From an uncultured Tropicimonas sp. (GTDB taxonomy: Bacteria; Pseudomonadota; Alphaproteobacteria; Rhodobacterales; Rhodobacteraceae): a stretch of DNA of 64,000 bases. A model generated the notes under the pieces. That model was given only the letters and a program-made list of their open reading frames with translations, searched no databases and was not told the origin of the DNA. Shown piece by piece: positions 25,325-34,649 of the stretch. How positions within the stretch are numbered: the stretch's first letter is position 1; each line of letters starts with the position of its first letter. The stretch lies in NCBI GenBank assembly GCA_947497945.1, contig CANMIP010000004.1, positions 186,001 to 250,000 of the forward strand, given 5' to 3'. The position numbers and the translations under genes were made by a program.

Positions 25325-26572
25325 CTACGGGAAATCCGGCGCCGGACGGATCATGCCCGCGCATTCGCCGAAGCCGATACGATACCCGTCGCCTTGCGCA
25401 TGTCCATGCAAGGTCAGCGTATCCCCATCCTCGATGAAGCGCCGCTCCTCGCCATCGACCATCTCCAGCGGCTCCTTGCCCCCCCAGGTCAACTCCAGCA
25501 GCGAGCCGAAACTGTCCTTCTCGGGGCCGGAGATCGTTCCCGAGCCGAGCAGGTCGCCGACCCGCATCGCGCAGCCCGAGGACGCATGATGCGCCAGTTG
25601 CTGGGCGGCGGAATAGTACATCTCGGCATAGTTGGTGCGACAGATCGTGGTCGGCGTCCGGCGCCCTTTGGGCAGCAGGCTCACCGAGAGAGCGATATCG
25701 TAGAGCATCGGCCCTGGCTCGGCGAGATAGGGCAGGAGTTCCTTCTCGCGGGGGGGCGTCGAACGACGGAACGGCTCCAGCGCCGCGCGCGAGACCACCC
25801 AGGGGCTGATCGAGGTGGCGAAGGCCTTGGCCTGGAAAGGGCCGAGCGGCTGGTATTCCCAGGCCTGCAGGTCGCGGGCAGACCAATCATTGAGCAACAC
25901 ATAGCCAAAGATCATCGCGTCGGCCTCGGCCACGGATATGGGCCGCCCCATTTCCGAGGGTTGACCGATCACCGCGCCCATCTCCAGTTCGATATCGAGC
26001 CGCTTGCTGGGTCCGAAGCTGGGCACCTCCGCATCAGGCGTTTTTGTCTGGCCAACCGGGCGCGTGATATCCGTACCCGAAACGACGACCGTCGAGGCAC
26101 GGCCATTATAGCCGATCGGGATATGCAGCCAGTTCGGCGGCAGCGCGTTCTCCGGGCCGCGGAACATGGTCCCGACATTCTGGGCGTGGTTCCGGCCGGC
26201 ATAGAAATCGGTGAACTCGGCGACCCGGAAGGGCATATGCATCTCGACCTCGCCCTGCGGGTAGAGATGCGGGGCGACCATGCCGGCGGCCTCGCTCCCC
26301 TCGCCCAGAAAGCCGAACAAGGTCGCGCGCAGCCCGGACCAGGCCTCGGGTCCCTTCTCCATGAAACCGTTGAGCGCTGGCTCGGTCAGGCCAAGCGGCT
26401 TGAGCAGCCCTGCGCGCTGCATGCCGCCCAGATCGAGAACCTTGTCGCCGATCGCCGTACAACAGCGCGGCCGGCTCCCCTTGTGCGAGAAAACGCCAAA
26501 GGGAAGGTTGTTCAGCGGAAACGGGCCTTCGGGATCATTCGCGGTCTCGATCCAGCTCTTCAAAAGGGTCAT
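25325..26572 (-). CDS. fahA: Fumarylacetoacetase
   Basis: This 415-residue enzyme cleaves fumarylacetoacetate to fumarate and acetoacetate, the last step of tyrosine and homogentisate degradation. Family marks are the DFYAGRNHAQNVG active-site region with its His, LDIELEMGAVIG carrying metal-ligand Glu residues, FGYVLLNDWSARDLQAWEY, and LLGSGTISGPEK near the C-terminus. Other homogentisate-pathway genes are not adjacent. It is divergent from a Tas-like oxidoreductase gene across 182 bases. Confidence 0.94.
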   Translation of the reverse strand: MTLLKSWIETANDPEGPFPLNNLPFGVFSHKGSRPRCCTAIGDKVLDLGGMQRAGLLKPLGLTEPALNGFMEKGPEAWSGLRATLFGFLGEGSEAAGMVAPHLYPQGEVEMHMPFRVAEFTDFYAGRNHAQNVGTMFRGPENALPPNWLHIPIGYNGRASTVVVSGTDITRPVGQTKTPDAEVPSFGPSKRLDIELEMGAVIGQPSEMGRPISVAEADAMIFGYVLLNDWSARDLQAWEYQPLGPFQAKAFATSISPWVVSRAALEPFRRSTPPREKELLPYLAEPGPMLYDIALSVSLLPKGRRTPTTICRTNYAEMYYSAAQQLAHHASSGCAMRVGDLLGSGTISGPEKDSFGSLLELTWGGKEPLEMVDGEERRFIEDGDTLTLHGHAQGDGYRIGFGECAGMIRPAPDFP

Positions 26573-26754
26573 CGGAATCCTCCATATCTCGACGCATGCC
26601 GCCTTCCCCTCCTGCTCGGGAATCGGGCATGAAAAAACTCGTTGCTATTGAAACGATATTTCCCGGCAAGGGGCAAGCATTCCGAAGCGTGGTTTCCCTT
26701 GCCCTTGCCGCAGGCATCTTTATCCCTTGGCGCAACAGGAATTCGGGGACGACC

Positions 26755-27798
26755 ATGCAGAAACAGAAACTTGGAACTTCCACACTGGAGGTCAGCCCGC
26801 TGGCCCTGGGCACCATGACCTTTGGCACCCAGACGTCGGAAGCGGACGCCCATACCCAGATCGACATGGCTCTGGCTGCCGGGATCAACCTGATCGACAC
26901 CGCCGAGATGTATCCGGTCAACCCGGTCACGGCAGAGAATGTCGGCAAGACGGAAGAGATTGTCGGCCGCTGGATCGCGGCGTCGGGACGGCGGGACGAG
27001 GCGGTGATCGCCACCAAGATCACCGGGTCCAATGGCGGCTTCGTGCGCGACGGGCGCGGGATCGATGGCGAGACCATTGTCGAAGCCGTGGAAGCCTCGC
27101 TGCGGCGCTTGCAGACGGACGTGATCGACCTCTACCAGCTCCACTGGCCCAATCGCGGCTCCTATCATTTCCGCCAATACTGGACCTATCGCCCCGGTGA
27201 CGATGCTCCGGAGGAGATCGCGGCGAACATGGTCGAGGTGCTGGAGGCGATGGAGCGGCTGCGGCGCGACGGCAAGGTGCGCGAATTCGGGCTGTCCAAC
27301 GAGAGCGCCTGGGGCACGGCGGAATGGCTGCGGCTGGCGCGGGAGACCGGGGCGCCGCGCATGGTCTCGATCCAGAACGAATACTCGATGCTCTGCCGGC
27401 TCTTCGACACCGATCTGGGCGAGCTTTGCTGCCGCGAGCGGGTCGGGCTGCTGGCCTATTCGCCGCTGGCGACAGGGCTTCTGACGGGAAAGTATCGCGG
27501 CGGCGCTGTGCCGGAGGGCAGCCGGATGTCGATCAACAAGACGCTGAACGGGCGGGTCAATCCGCGCTCGATCGAGGCGATCGAGGCTTATGCGGAGATC
27601 GCGGAGCGGCACGGTCTGGACCTTGTCGCGCTGGCGCTGGCCTTCTGCAAGGCGCGGCCTTTCATGGGATCGGTCATCTTCGGCGCGACCCATGCCGACC
27701 AGCTCGAACGCATCCTGAGCGGGGCGGAGCTGGTGCTGTCGGACGAGATCCTGTCCGAGATCGACGCGGCCAACCGCACCCACCCGATGTCGTTCTGA
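26755..27798 (+). CDS. Tas-like NADP(H)-dependent aldo/keto reductase
   Basis: This 347-residue TIM-barrel oxidoreductase closely resembles E. coli Tas in length and motifs: LGTMTFGTQTSEADAH, then NLIDTAEMYPV with catalytic Asp and Tyr, a Lys in ATKITG, DLYQLHWP with the catalytic-site His, and a C-terminal cofactor region around GATHADQLE. I start at MQKQKLG; the frame is open 53 codons further upstream, but that stretch lacks similarity. The physiological substrate is unknown. Confidence 0.9.
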   Translation: MQKQKLGTSTLEVSPLALGTMTFGTQTSEADAHTQIDMALAAGINLIDTAEMYPVNPVTAENVGKTEEIVGRWIAASGRRDEAVIATKITGSNGGFVRDGRGIDGETIVEAVEASLRRLQTDVIDLYQLHWPNRGSYHFRQYWTYRPGDDAPEEIAANMVEVLEAMERLRRDGKVREFGLSNESAWGTAEWLRLARETGAPRMVSIQNEYSMLCRLFDTDLGELCCRERVGLLAYSPLATGLLTGKYRGGAVPEGSRMSINKTLNGRVNPRSIEAIEAYAEIAERHGLDLVALALAFCKARPFMGSVIFGATHADQLERILSGAELVLSDEILSEIDAANRTHPMSF

Positions 27799-27810
27799 GA
27801 GGGACTCCCG

Positions 27811-28152
27811 GTGATACGCCTCTTCCTCCTTGCCTGCCTGGTCGCCCTTGTGTCCTGCAACCCGCTCAGCCGCGCCCCCGAGCCGACCGCCGCGCCGGGC
27901 ACGGCGGCCTTCATCGACCAGCAACGTGAGATTTGCGAAGCGCAGGGGGGCCGCTTTTCCGACAGCGACACCCGTGCGACCAAGATCTGCTTCCTCACCC
28001 CGAAGGATGCCGGAAAGGGCTGCAACCAGAGCTCCGATTGCGAGGGCGAATGCCTGGCACGCTCGCGCAGCTGCGCGCCGGTCATCCCGCTCCTGGGCTG
28101 CAATGAAGTGCTGACGGCAGGCGGGATGCCGGCGACAGTCTGCCGGAAATGA
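27811..28152 (+). CDS. Small Cys-rich lipoprotein
   Basis: This 113-residue protein starts at GTG, 12 bases after the aldo/keto reductase stop. A short hydrophobic signal ends in LVSC, a lipobox with the acylated Cys at residue 16. The mature part has eight further Cys including CNQSSDCEGEC, a pattern that suggests disulfides or metal binding in the periplasm. I do not recognise a family. It overlaps the next gene's start by ATGA. Confidence 0.75.
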   Translation: MIRLFLLACLVALVSCNPLSRAPEPTAAPGTAAFIDQQREICEAQGGRFSDSDTRATKICFLTPKDAGKGCNQSSDCEGECLARSRSCAPVIPLLGCNEVLTAGGMPATVCRK

Positions 28153-29072
28153 CCCTGATCGAGCCCTGGGTCCTGGCAACCCTGGCCGCCGTTGCGTTCC
28201 AGACCACGCGCTTCGCGCTGCAAAAGCGGCTGAAGATGGCCGGCCTCTCGGCGGCCGGAGCGACATGGGCCCGCTTTCTCTGGTCGGCGCCGCTGGTCGC
28301 AGCCGGGTTGTCGGTCTGGTTGCGGTCGACCGGGATAGCCCCGCCGCCCCTGTCCGCAGCTTTCTGGGTCTATGCGCTGATGGGCGGGCTCGCCCAGATC
28401 CTGGCAACAATCTGCGTGGTGGCGCTCTTTGCGCGGCGCAACTTCGCCGTCGGGATCACGCTGAAGAAATCCGAAGTGCTGATGACGGCGTTGATCGGCT
28501 GGTTGCTGCTGGGCGAGAGCGTTTCCGGCGCCGGCTTCGCGGCATTGCTGTTGGGCGCGGTGGCGCTGGTGATCCTGTCGCGGGAAGCCCCGCGTCCGGA
28601 GACAGCGGGGCACCCGACCCTCAAACGCCTCTTCACGCCGTCAGCCGCGCTCGGGCTCACCAGCGGGGTCTTCTTCGCGCTGGCAGGCGTTGGCTATCGG
28701 GGCGCGATGCTGGCACTTGGCGACGGCCCGGTTGCGCTGCGTGCGGCCTTCGCGCTCGCCCTCGTCACGGCATCACAGGCGCTGATCATGCTGGCCTGGT
28801 TCCTTTTGCGCGACCGGGCCGAGATCGGGCGCGTCCTGTCGGCCTGGCGCGTCGGCATCGTCCTTGGCCTGACCAGCCTTGCCGGCAGCTTTTTCTGGTT
28901 TCTCGCCTTCGCGCAGCAGAACGCCGCCTATGTCTACGCGGTCGGACAGGTGGAACTGCTCTTTTCCATCCTCGGCGGGGCGCTGTTCTTTGGCGAACAT
29001 CTTGCGCGGCGCGAGGGGGTCGGCATTGCGCTCCTGGCCGCAAGTGTCGTGGCGCTCGTCCTGCTTGTGTGA
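28149..29072 (+). CDS. EamA/DMT-superfamily membrane transporter
   Basis: This 307-residue protein has ten hydrophobic segments in two five-helix halves, the drug/metabolite transporter layout. The second half ends with YAVGQVELLFSILGGALFFGE, typical of EamA repeats. The substrate cannot be predicted. It is translationally coupled to the lipoprotein gene and convergent with the Nudix gene, five bases apart. Confidence 0.87.
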   Translation: MTLIEPWVLATLAAVAFQTTRFALQKRLKMAGLSAAGATWARFLWSAPLVAAGLSVWLRSTGIAPPPLSAAFWVYALMGGLAQILATICVVALFARRNFAVGITLKKSEVLMTALIGWLLLGESVSGAGFAALLLGAVALVILSREAPRPETAGHPTLKRLFTPSAALGLTSGVFFALAGVGYRGAMLALGDGPVALRAAFALALVTASQALIMLAWFLLRDRAEIGRVLSAWRVGIVLGLTSLAGSFFWFLAFAQQNAAYVYAVGQVELLFSILGGALFFGEHLARREGVGIALLAASVVALVLLV

Positions 29073-29077
29073 GGCGC

Positions 29078-29761
29078 TCAGGCGAGCCGGGTGATCCCCA
29101 TGATCACATCGTCATTGCGCACGAATGGCACCGTCTCGGGGATGCCTCCGCCCGTGATCAACGGCGACAGCTCAGCGAGCACGACAGTGGTGATGAAGGG
29201 CAGGTCGAAATCGCGGACATCGCGCAGCGGGATCCATTGCAGGTGCCGAAGCTCGTCGCAGGCATGGGTGAAGTCCTCCGCATCCCCCTGCACCGCCGTC
29301 GCCGGAACGAGGAAGAAGCGCGCATCGAACCGGCGGGGCCGACCCGGTGGGGTGATGGCGCGGAAGATATAGGACAGCCCGCGCGCGGAGGGCGTGTAGC
29401 CGGCCTCCGCGAAGCTCTCCCAATCCGGGTTGGGCGGTTGCCACGCCCCGCTTTGGCCCAGGATGAGACCGGTTTCCTCCCAGACCTCGCGGATCGCGCC
29501 GGCCAGGAGGGCGGAGACACGGGCCGGATCCGATTGCAGCGCAAGACGGCGCAGGCAGGTCGGGTCGGGCTGACCAGACAGGCCAACATCGCCGTCTCCC
29601 GCATCAATGGCCCCTCCCGGAAAGACGAACTTGTCGGGCATGAAGGCCGCCGCGGAGCCGCGCTGTCCCATCAGCACCTCCGGCCCGGACGCACCGCGGC
29701 GCCAGAGAATCACGGTGGACGCATCGCGAATGGCTGTCTTGTCGGCTGTCGGCTCGGACAT
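29078..29761 (-). CDS. Nudix hydrolase with an insertion in the Nudix box
   Basis: This 227-residue protein has the Nudix core split as FPGGAID followed, after about 30 inserted residues, by AGAIREVWEETGL, which retains the REVxEExGx catalytic helix. Similar insertions occur in the NUDT19/acyl-CoA-type branch, so a coenzyme A derivative is one possible substrate; this is inferred from layout only. The ATG at 29761 shares a base with the stop of the upstream DUF983 gene; a longer frame to 29830 would lie within that gene. Confidence 0.85.
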   Translation of the reverse strand: MSEPTADKTAIRDASTVILWRRGASGPEVLMGQRGSAAAFMPDKFVFPGGAIDAGDGDVGLSGQPDPTCLRRLALQSDPARVSALLAGAIREVWEETGLILGQSGAWQPPNPDWESFAEAGYTPSARGLSYIFRAITPPGRPRRFDARFFLVPATAVQGDAEDFTHACDELRHLQWIPLRDVRDFDLPFITTVVLAELSPLITGGGIPETVPFVRNDDVIMGITRLA

Positions 29762-30177
29762 CAGGACTCCTGCGCGATCGGCTTCGTGCCAGTGGTCTCG
29801 TGACCGAACCCATGCATGCGCCGCGCCCATTGCAACGCGATGAACGCGCCCTTGATGCGCGGCAACAGGTAGAGTGACAGCGCAACGCAGAGCACGGACA
29901 GAACGGTCGCCATGATCAACGGCTCCATTTGCAGCCGGGAATGGAACAGGTGGATGAGCGGCACCATGAGATGGCCGACGATGAGGATGGTCAGGTAGGC
30001 CGGGCCATCATCGGCGCGCTGGTGGCGAAACTCCTGCTCGCAGACAGGGCAGTGATCGGCAACCTTCAGATAGCCCACCAGAAGCGGCCCGTGTCCGCAA
30101 TTGGGACATCGCCGCCGCCAGCCGCGTGCCAATGCCGGTTTTACCGGACGATCGTCCGGGTTTTCTGCGTCACTCAT
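29761..30177 (-). CDS. DUF983 zinc-ribbon membrane protein
   Basis: This 138-residue protein has an N-terminal CPNCG...CPVC zinc-ribbon, residues about 25-47, followed by two hydrophobic segments around 63-78 and 86-104. This is the DUF983 layout, common in Rhodobacteraceae and of unknown role. The start at MSDAEN has AGGTGG upstream; the frame to 30351 has no support. It is coupled to the Nudix gene by TGATG. Confidence 0.85.
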   Translation of the reverse strand: MSDAENPDDRPVKPALARGWRRRCPNCGHGPLLVGYLKVADHCPVCEQEFRHQRADDGPAYLTILIVGHLMVPLIHLFHSRLQMEPLIMATVLSVLCVALSLYLLPRIKGAFIALQWARRMHGFGHETTGTKPIAQES

Positions 30178-30409
30178 GACACCACCTCGCTTTCCTGTTC
30201 GCGCGCCGGAGGATGGCAGTTTTTTTAGGCTTTGGCAGGGGGGCTGTTGGTCTTGCGGCGGGATGTCGCGAAGGCGGCTGAATGTGCGGGTCTCCGCATG
30301 CACATGGGTCGGGCCAATTGCGGTCTTCGGCGCCGCCCGGCGCGCGATCATGCGCCCTTCAGAGGCGGGTCAAACCGATGCGCACCCATTGTCGAAACCA
30401 AAGGATCAA

Positions 30410-30444
30410 GGCGCCGCCGGTCCCTCGAAAAGGGCCGGGGCGCC
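30410..30444 (-). terminator. Hairpin downstream of pleD
   Basis: GGCGCC, CCGG and CCCT pair with AGGG, CCGG and GGCGCC with two one-base bulges. It begins 23 bases past the pleD stop. On the minus strand TTGATCCTTTGG follows, a weak T-tract; on the plus strand an eight-T run follows 11 bases away. Confidence 0.45.
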
Positions 30445-30467
30445 AATGCCGTCCGTTTTTTTTGGAG

Positions 30468-31880
30468 TCAGGCGGCAGCTTGTCCCGTGGCGACGATCGT
30501 CACCCTGTTGCGGCCATTTTCCTTGGCCTTGTAGAGAGCCTTGTCGGCCCGATCGAGCAGTTCCGACAGGCTGACATCAGTCCCGGCAGGACCTCCGCCC
30601 CCCGTCACCAGCCCCACCGAGATGGTCTGGATCAGAACCGTCGGCTCCATCTGCCCGCTGGCCTGCGGCAACCGGATCGGTGCGTTGCAGACAGCGTCCC
30701 GCAGGCGCTCCGCGGCCTTGGCGGCCGCATCGGGCAGGATGTCGGGCAGGATGGCAAGGAACTCCTCGCCACCGATCCGCGCCACGAGATCGACACTGCG
30801 AAGATTGTTGCCCAATGTCGTCGCGACCGACTTCAGAACCTCGTCGCCGGCAGCATGGCCATGCGTATCGTTCACCTGCTTGAAGTGGTCGAGGTCGATC
30901 AGCATCACGGCGAAAGTGCGTGCATTGGCGATGGCCCGCTCGCGCACCCGGGTCAGATGCGACATCGCATAGCGGCGATTGTAGAGATTGGTCAGCGGAT
31001 CGGTCACTGCCATCTGCAAGCCGTCGCGAACACGCGAACGCAGCCGGTCTCCCTGCCGCTTGCGTGCAAGCTGGGCGCGCAGCCGCAACGCCAGCTCTTC
31101 GAAGTCGAGCGGCAGCGTGACGATATCGGACGCGCCCATATCAAGCGCCATCGTCGCCGGGCCCGGGGCCTCGCGATCAACCGCGATGATGATACCGGCA
31201 TGGCGTGTGGTCTGGCGGGAGCGCAGCTCGGAGAGCAGCATCAGCCCCTCGCCGCCGCGTGCCAGGTCGGCAGCGATGACATAGAGATCGGGCAGGCTCG
31301 TACCGCCGGCCTCCTTCAAGGCCTCCGATGCCGTTTGCACCACGATCTTGTCCCGCACCTTGCCGCTCAGGCCGCGGCGCCAGTTCATTGCCGTGGCCTC
31401 CTCCGCGGCCACGAGGCAGATCCGCCCGGCCGGGGCAAAGGCGCTTGCCGGTTCCGCAAAACCGAGCGCCTGGCGTGTTCCTTCCCGCAAGGCAAGCTCG
31501 GAGGCCACACCGCGTGCCCGCATCAGCGAGCGAACCCGGGCCAGAAGGCCCAGATCGTCCAGGGGCTTGGACATGAAATCTTCCGCGCCGGCCTCAAGGG
31601 CCGCGATCTTGGACGCCCCGTCATCCAGTCCCGTCACCATGATCACGGGAATCTCGGCCGTCCGCCGATCCGACTTCAGCCGGCGGCAGACCTCCAGACC
31701 GTCCAGGTCCGGCATGGCGATATCGAGCAGGATCAGGTCCGGCCTGTCCCGCTGGGCCATTTTCAACGCTTCCACGCCGCCGCCGGCCTGCAGGACCTCA
31801 TAGGCCGCACTTGCCAGCTTCACCTTCAGGATGATCCTGTTGGTGGCCACGTCGTCGACGACCAGTATTCTACCGGGCAT
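30468..31880 (-). CDS. pleD: PleD-type response regulator/diguanylate cyclase
   Basis: This 470-residue protein makes cyclic di-GMP from two GTP when phosphorylated. Its layout is receiver 1 (about 1-120, phospho-acceptor D53 in LLDIAMP), a degenerate receiver 2 (about 150-280) and a GGDEF domain with GGEEF. An RSVD I-site lies five residues before GGEEF, so product feedback inhibition should be intact. Length and order match Caulobacter PleD. It is divergent from a DUF3572 gene. Confidence 0.94.
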   Translation of the reverse strand: MPGRILVVDDVATNRIILKVKLASAAYEVLQAGGGVEALKMAQRDRPDLILLDIAMPDLDGLEVCRRLKSDRRTAEIPVIMVTGLDDGASKIAALEAGAEDFMSKPLDDLGLLARVRSLMRARGVASELALREGTRQALGFAEPASAFAPAGRICLVAAEEATAMNWRRGLSGKVRDKIVVQTASEALKEAGGTSLPDLYVIAADLARGGEGLMLLSELRSRQTTRHAGIIIAVDREAPGPATMALDMGASDIVTLPLDFEELALRLRAQLARKRQGDRLRSRVRDGLQMAVTDPLTNLYNRRYAMSHLTRVRERAIANARTFAVMLIDLDHFKQVNDTHGHAAGDEVLKSVATTLGNNLRSVDLVARIGGEEFLAILPDILPDAAAKAAERLRDAVCNAPIRLPQASGQMEPTVLIQTISVGLVTGGGGPAGTDVSLSELLDRADKALYKAKENGRNRVTIVATGQAAA

Positions 31881-31974
31881 TGCGCCGCACTCCGTTCATG
31901 AGCTCCCTCCAGCTCTTGTCCTGTCCGATCTTTGTTGAGATTGGTTAAGGAAACCTTTCCCAGATCTTCATGGA

Positions 31975-32259
31975 ATGTTCATGCAGAGAGAATCCGCCGA
32001 AACGACGGCACTTTTGGCACTTGCCTGGCTTTTGGGCAACGAGGAGTTGAACCCGGTCTTTCTCGGATCGACCGGAGCGTCGCTGGAAGACGTAAAAAAC
32101 GGCGCCCTGGACGCCGATTTCCTTGCGTCTGTTCTCGATTTCCTGCTCATGGACGATTCCTGGATCATTGCTTTCTGCGAGTCGGAAGGCCTGAAATACG
32201 AGGACCCGCTGGCGGCCCGACAGGCGCTTCCCGGCGGAAACATGCCTAACTGGACGTGA
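31975..32259 (+). CDS. DUF3572 family protein
   Basis: This 94-residue, mostly helical, acidic protein has ETTALLALAWLLGNEE and the FLLMDDSWIIAFCE motif typical of DUF3572, a short alphaproteobacterial family of unknown function usually found beside pleD. The ATG at 31981 is a possible alternative start. A HAD phosphatase gene follows 12 bases later. Confidence 0.8.
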   Translation: MFMQRESAETTALLALAWLLGNEELNPVFLGSTGASLEDVKNGALDADFLASVLDFLLMDDSWIIAFCESEGLKYEDPLAARQALPGGNMPNWT

Positions 32260-32271
32260 AGGATCCTTAAC

Positions 32272-32967
32272 ATGGCCGAGATTCGCGGGTTGCTGTTCGA
32301 CAAGGACGGCACACTTTTTGACTTCCAGGCAACCTGGGGGGGATGGGCGGCCGATCTCATGACCGAGCTGGCCGACGGCGTGGAGGCCCATGCCGAGGCG
32401 CTGGCAGCACGAATCCGTCTCGACAGGCAGGCGCGGCGCTTCCATCCCGACAGTATCGTCATCGCCGGCACGACCGACGACGCGGTCGAGGCGCTCCTGC
32501 CGGGTCTGCCGCATATGCGCCACGAGACCCTCTACCGGACACTCATCGAGAGCACTCTGACCGTCCCACCCGCCGTGGCCGCTCCACTTGTCCCCCTGAT
32601 GGAAAGGTTCCGGGCTGAAGGCTTTGCGCTCGGCGTGGCGACAAATGATGCCGAAAGCGCGGCCCGGGCCCAGCTCGATGCGCTGGATGCGACCCAGTTC
32701 TTCGATTTCATTGTCGGGACCGATAGCGGCCATGGCGCCAAACCGGCGCCCGGCCAGTGCCTGGCCTTCTGCGCATCGACCGGCCTGTCTCCCGACGAGG
32801 TCGCGATGATCGGGGACAGCACGCATGACCTCCATGCGGCGAGCGCGGCCGGCATGGTGCCGGTCGCGGTGCTGACAGGTCCGGCCGGATCGGCAGAGCT
32901 TGCCCCGCATGCCGCGACTGTCTTGCCCGATATCGGCCACTTGCCCGCCTGGCTTGGCCTCCGTTGA
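32272..32967 (+). CDS. HAD-superfamily phosphatase, phosphoglycolate phosphatase-like
   Basis: This 231-residue protein has the HAD motifs in order: LLFDKDGTLFDF (nucleophile Asp), a Thr in GVATND, a Lys in GAKPAPGQ, and MIGDSTHDLHAA. A helical cap lies between the first two. It resembles Gph-type enzymes that dephosphorylate small metabolites, but the substrate is not certain. It likely forms an operon with the DUF3572 gene. Confidence 0.85.
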   Translation: MAEIRGLLFDKDGTLFDFQATWGGWAADLMTELADGVEAHAEALAARIRLDRQARRFHPDSIVIAGTTDDAVEALLPGLPHMRHETLYRTLIESTLTVPPAVAAPLVPLMERFRAEGFALGVATNDAESAARAQLDALDATQFFDFIVGTDSGHGAKPAPGQCLAFCASTGLSPDEVAMIGDSTHDLHAASAAGMVPVAVLTGPAGSAELAPHAATVLPDIGHLPAWLGLR

Positions 32968-33062
32968 CAGGACAATCGGGTCGTTAACGACATCATCGGT
33001 CGCAATCCGGCGCTCGATTCTGCTGCGCGCGCGCATTCTGGGTGAACCAGAGGAGAGGCGGC

Positions 33063-34649
33063 ATGGGCACCAACAGCGCGGATCGCAGCACGACACATGC
33101 ACCCGGCCGGGTCGGCAAGCGAAGCGGCGGGCGCGCTGGCAATGCACGGCGCCTTGCTGGTTCCGCAATCGACCAGATGCCCTGGCACCTGCCTGAAAAC
33201 ACCGACCGTCCGATCGAACCGCTGGCCGAGGACGGCGTGTTGGCGATCCATGACGGTGCGATGCGCATCCTGGAAGAGGTCGGCATCGAGTTCCTGAATG
33301 AAGAGGCGCAGGCGCTGTTTCGCGAGGCCGGCTGCAAGGTCGCGGGAACCAATATCCGCATGGGGCGCGACTGGGTAATGGAGATGGTCGCCCGGGCCCC
33401 GGCGCGCTTCACCATCACGCCGCGCAACCCTGAACGCCGGATCACTGTCGGCGGGCGAACGATCCTCTTCGGAAATGTCGCGTCACCGCCGAATTACTGG
33501 GATCAGGACCATGGCAAGGTGCCCGGGACGCGCCAGCACTGCGCTGACCTGATCAAGCTGACGCAATATTTCAACTGTATCCACTTCGCCGGCGGCTATC
33601 CGGTCGAGCCAGTGGATATCCACCCCTCGGTCCGCCATCTTGATGTGCTGCATGACAAGCTCCGGCTGACCGACAAGGTCGTGCACGCCTATTCGCTCGG
33701 TCCCGAGCGGGTCGAGGACGTGATGGAGATGGTGCGGATCGCCGGTGGGCTGAGCCACGAAGCGTTCGAGGCAACCCCGCGGATGTATACCAACATCAAC
33801 TCGACCTCGCCGCTCAAACATGACGTGCCGATGATCGACGGCTGCCTGCGGATGATCCGGCGCGGACAGGCGGTCTATGTCACCCCCTTCACGCTCGCCG
33901 GTGCGATGGCGCCCGTGACCATGGCCGGCGCCGTGACCCAGAGCATCGCCGAGGCGCTCTCCGCCATCGCGCTCTTCCAATGGGTACGCCCGGGCTGCCC
34001 CTGCGTGATCGGGACCTTCACCTCGAATGTGGACATGAAATCCGGCGCCCCCGCCTTCGGCACCCCGGAGTATATGCGCGCGACCCAGATGACCGGGCAG
34101 ATGGCCCGCTTTTACGGCCTGCCGATGCGCGCAAGCGGCTCCTGTGCGGCCAATGTGCCGGACGGACAAGCGATGTGGGAGACCTCCAACGCACTCTGGT
34201 CGGCGGTGCAGTCCGGCACGAATATCGTCTATCACGCTGCCGGCTGGCTGGAAGGCGGTCTGATCGCGAGCCCGGCGAAATTCGTCATGGATTGCGAGAT
34301 CATCCAGCAGATCCAACGCTACCTGCAGCCGCAGATCACGGCGACAGGGCCTGAGGATATCGCCGTGGAAGCCATCGCGGGGGTCGGCCCGGGAGGGCAT
34401 TTCTTCGGCACGCCTCACACGCAGGAACGCTACACCACGGCTTTCTATCATCCCTTCCTTTCAGATTGGCGGAATTACGAAGCCTGGGATCTGGATGGCG
34501 GCCTCTGGACGGCCGAACGCGCCCATGAGCTCTGGAAGCGCATCGTGGCCGAGTTCGAGGCGCCGGCTCTCGACGTCGGTATCGCCGAAGCGCTGTCCGA
34601 ATTTGTCGAGCGCCGAAAGGCCGAAGGCGGCGCCCCGACAGATTTCTGA
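33063..34649 (+). CDS. MttB-family corrinoid methyltransferase without pyrrolysine
   Basis: This 528-residue protein belongs to the trimethylamine methyltransferase (MttB) superfamily, with family features such as AIHDGAMRILEEVGIEF, the PPNYWD region and the GAMAPVTMAGAVTQ barrel segment. There is no in-frame amber codon, so it is a non-Pyl member; characterised relatives demethylate quaternary amines such as glycine betaine. Such enzymes pass the methyl group to a corrinoid protein, none of which is encoded nearby. The ATG at 33063 has AGGAG upstream; a GTG at 33042 is less likely. Confidence 0.88.
   Translation: MGTNSADRSTTHAPGRVGKRSGGRAGNARRLAGSAIDQMPWHLPENTDRPIEPLAEDGVLAIHDGAMRILEEVGIEFLNEEAQALFREAGCKVAGTNIRMGRDWVMEMVARAPARFTITPRNPERRITVGGRTILFGNVASPPNYWDQDHGKVPGTRQHCADLIKLTQYFNCIHFAGGYPVEPVDIHPSVRHLDVLHDKLRLTDKVVHAYSLGPERVEDVMEMVRIAGGLSHEAFEATPRMYTNINSTSPLKHDVPMIDGCLRMIRRGQAVYVTPFTLAGAMAPVTMAGAVTQSIAEALSAIALFQWVRPGCPCVIGTFTSNVDMKSGAPAFGTPEYMRATQMTGQMARFYGLPMRASGSCAANVPDGQAMWETSNALWSAVQSGTNIVYHAAGWLEGGLIASPAKFVMDCEIIQQIQRYLQPQITATGPEDIAVEAIAGVGPGGHFFGTPHTQERYTTAFYHPFLSDWRNYEAWDLDGGLWTAERAHELWKRIVAEFEAPALDVGIAEALSEFVERRKAEGGAPTDF

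Noticed and set aside
26569-28410. A 613-codon minus-strand frame opposite the Tas-like and lipoprotein genes.
   Set aside because: It is antisense to a clear aldo/keto reductase and overlaps the start of fahA. It is a shadow frame.
31930-31950. TTGA-N6-TTAA between pleD and the DUF3572 gene as a CtrA site.
   Set aside because: One half-site is imperfect and the spacing is one base short of the usual consensus. The match is too weak in isolation.
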